64,000 nt of DNA. It comes from Sphingobacteriales bacterium. Its GTDB lineage: Bacteria; Bacteroidota; Bacteroidia; UKL13-3. Of the stretch, positions 62,498-64,000 are shown one piece after another. Both the position numbers and the translations under genes were made by a program. The notes under the pieces are model-generated. The model was not told where the DNA came from, made no database searches, and saw only the letters and a program-made list of their open reading frames with translations. The stretch covers positions 62,001-126,000 of the forward strand of contig JAJTFA010000007.1 of the NCBI GenBank assembly GCA_021299635.1, read 5' to 3'. Within the stretch, counting starts at the first letter, position 1. Each line of letters starts with the position of its first letter.

Positions 62498-64000
62498 TCA
62501 GGCAAGAATGGCTGCTTCTGTGGTTTGCACCTGTGCAACATCTGTTCCGTTATAGGCAAAAATATTGTAGAAGCTCCCTGTTTTGTATTGACGGCTGCTA
62601 ATCCATTTCTCTATATTGAAAGCGCTTTCCAGCACAATGTATCGGTTCTTATGATAGTTGAGGCCTTTCTTTTCAAGTAATGCATACTTTAATTTTGATA
62701 CCGGTTCTACGCCAAAGCGTTCCTGTGGCTTCATACGGTGATACAAATAATAATCGGCTGTAAGCAGTTCCTGCAATACCAGATCATCTGCATAATGGAG
62801 CTGTATGTATTGATGCAAGGCATCATACACATCATGCAAGGAGTGCTTATGAAAATGATAATGCGCATGAAAATACGTGCCAAGGCCTCCGAGAAATTTG
62901 GCTATGCTATAGGTTTCTCCCGCATAAATCAGTGTGCGGCAGGCTCTTTTCTTGTTCCAGTAAATCTCAAGTGCCTCTTCAAGTTTGGTAATATCATTCA
63001 ATTCCTGCTCCGATAAGAAGTTGCTTTTGATTAACTGATAGGGTGGAAGTGCATCAAATTCATAACCATATTGCGTGTATCGCTCTCTGATGGGTGTTCC
63101 TTTCAGGAATTTTAAAAAGCCTAATTGCAATTCCGGTGGATGAAGTTTAAAAACCTCTTCAATGCTGTGTTCAATATCGGCATGGTAGTCAAGCGGTAAA
63201 CCTACAATTAAATCAAGATGCATTTCTATCTTATCCTGTAATTGTTTAATAACCTTACTTGTTTTCTCAAAATTTTGCTTGCGGCTCACTTCCAAGTTTG
63301 CTTTTTGGTTTACAGTTTGTATGCCAATTTCAAAGCGGAACAAGCCTGCCGGAACTTTATCCTGTATGTATTGGATAATATCAGGATGTACAATATCTGC
63401 CGTTATCTCAAACTGAAAGATATTACCTGGTTTGCGGTGTTGCAAAATGTATTCGAATATGGCAATGGTAAAATCTTTCTTGATATTAAAGGTGCGGTCA
63501 AGAAATTTTATTACACGTCCGTTCTGCATCAGGTAGCTCAACTGATTTTTGATGGTTTCATCAGGCAGGTAGCGAACCTTGTTATCCAAACTTGCCAAAC
63601 AGAATTCACATTTGTAAGGACAACCTCTTGATGTTTCAATATACAACACTTTGTTTTCAAGTGTACCTGCATCATCGTTCATGTAAGGATTAAAGCCTTC
63701 AAATCGTTTTAAGTCAAACGCAGGTGGCATTGGATTTTGATGAATTTGGTTTTCCTCTTTCCACACCAATCCAGGCACTTGCTCAGGCTTTCCATTATGT
63801 TTCAGAAAAGTCTCAAAAGGAATTTCACCTTCACCAATTATAATATAGTCAACGTAGGTTTTATTAATCACATCCTGCCAATCAAAACTCACCTCCGGCC
63901 CACCCAATAAAATTTTAATTGATGGATTAAGTTGTTTTAGCTTTTCTGCAACTTGTAAAGTAGGGGTGATGTTCCATATATAACAACTGAAAGCAACCAC
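62498..64000 (-). CDS. B12-binding radical SAM protein (DUF4080), 5' end beyond window
   Basis: At least 500 residues, open to the right edge; family members begin about 70-80 residues earlier with the first strand of the B12-binding domain. Visible: the Rossmann-like B12-binding domain (VAFSCYIWNI, KILLGGPEVSFD, DYIIIGEGEIPFE), then the radical SAM cluster motif ETSRGCPYKCEFCLAS at about 124-139 (CxxxCxxC) and DRTFN, and a C-terminal DUF4080 domain. Reaction unknown; related enzymes do methyl transfers or rearrangements using cobalamin. A B12-dependent enzyme suits a genome with the riboswitch-controlled uptake operon. Confidence 0.88.
   Translation of the reverse strand: MVAFSCYIWNITPTLQVAEKLKQLNPSIKILLGGPEVSFDWQDVINKTYVDYIIIGEGEIPFETFLKHNGKPEQVPGLVWKEENQIHQNPMPPAFDLKRFEGFNPYMNDDAGTLENKVLYIETSRGCPYKCEFCLASLDNKVRYLPDETIKNQLSYLMQNGRVIKFLDRTFNIKKDFTIAIFEYILQHRKPGNIFQFEITADIVHPDIIQYIQDKVPAGLFRFEIGIQTVNQKANLEVSRKQNFEKTSKVIKQLQDKIEMHLDLIVGLPLDYHADIEHSIEEVFKLHPPELQLGFLKFLKGTPIRERYTQYGYEFDALPPYQLIKSNFLSEQELNDITKLEEALEIYWNKKRACRTLIYAGETYSIAKFLGGLGTYFHAHYHFHKHSLHDVYDALHQYIQLHYADDLVLQELLTADYYLYHRMKPQERFGVEPVSKLKYALLEKKGLNYHKNRYIVLESAFNIEKWISSRQYKTGSFYNIFAYNGTDVAQVQTTEAAILA

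Noticed and set aside
1-64000. CRISPR arrays, tRNA or rRNA genes, insertion sequences, integrases and prophage genes
   Set aside because: No regularly spaced direct repeats, no cloverleaf or rRNA-like sequence, and no transposase, integrase or phage structural protein were seen. The interest of this window lies in regulation and surface systems, not in a mobile or defence island.

Overview
The window is chromosomal DNA of a Gram-negative member of the Bacteroidota. The evidence is a SusC/SusD pair, five proteins with type IX secretion (T9SS) C-terminal sorting domains (YPNP-type), the block bamD-rpoZ-coaBC-porD-recN, a PF14121-type porin, lpxK, and promoters of the TTTG-N19-TAnnTTTG type with no Shine-Dalgarno requirement. 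Base composition looks like roughly 40% GC by eye. I cannot place it below phylum. No rRNA, tRNA, insertion sequence, prophage or CRISPR array is visible. Both edge genes are cut: a sodium:proton antiporter at the left and a B12-binding radical SAM protein at the right.

Layout. 1-6 kb: antiporter, GT2 glycosyltransferase and SulP transporter (+), then a PAP2 phosphatase and a GT39 glycosyltransferase (-). 6-21 kb: an alpha-glucan (starch/maltodextrin) utilization locus. It has susC-susD-lipoprotein-SusE-position protein (-), a divergent four-module T9SS glucan-binding candidate (+), a Nudix-type regulator (-), GH31 alpha-glucosidase (+), MFS sugar transporter with BadF-type sugar kinase (-), and GH13 amylase (+). 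A shared inverted repeat GTGTA-N5-TACAC lies in the three divergent promoter regions and is the best candidate for an undescribed local regulon. 21-30 kb: an eight-gene minus-strand run lpxK-pnp-T9SS propeller-porin-LTA synthase-like-miaA-terC-lipB. 30.7-35.4 kb: topoisomerase IV parE-parC. 35.4-40.5 kb: bamD-rpoZ-coaBC-porD-recN.

40.5-47.7 kb: a cobalamin riboswitch followed by a six-gene surface B12-acquisition operon (TonB receptor, double DUF4465 protein, T9SS surface protein, BtuG-like propeller lipoprotein, DUF5522 mini-protein, aldose-epimerase-like protein). 47.7-48.2 kb is a non-coding stretch with palindromes. 48.2-51.1 kb: gcvP. 51.4-56.5 kb: a HWPG-repeat membrane protein reminiscent of GldL, a DUF2147 protein, MurA with Asp instead of the catalytic Cys, a cysteine-less TlpA-like protein, GrpE and DnaJ. 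56.6-62.5 kb: a PASTA membrane protein, a large T9SS protein, a rhodanese and a seven-heme cytochrome-TPR fusion. The window ends in the radical SAM gene.

How the genes work together. The sus-type locus would bind and import glucans at the outer membrane, hydrolyse them with secreted GH13 and GH31 enzymes, import glucose through the MFS carrier and phosphorylate it with the BadF-family kinase, with control by the Nudix-type regulator. The B12 operon would capture corrinoids at the cell surface when the riboswitch is unliganded. The remainder is mostly housekeeping: envelope biogenesis, DNA topology and repair, chaperones, and lipoate, pantothenate/CoA and glycine metabolism.
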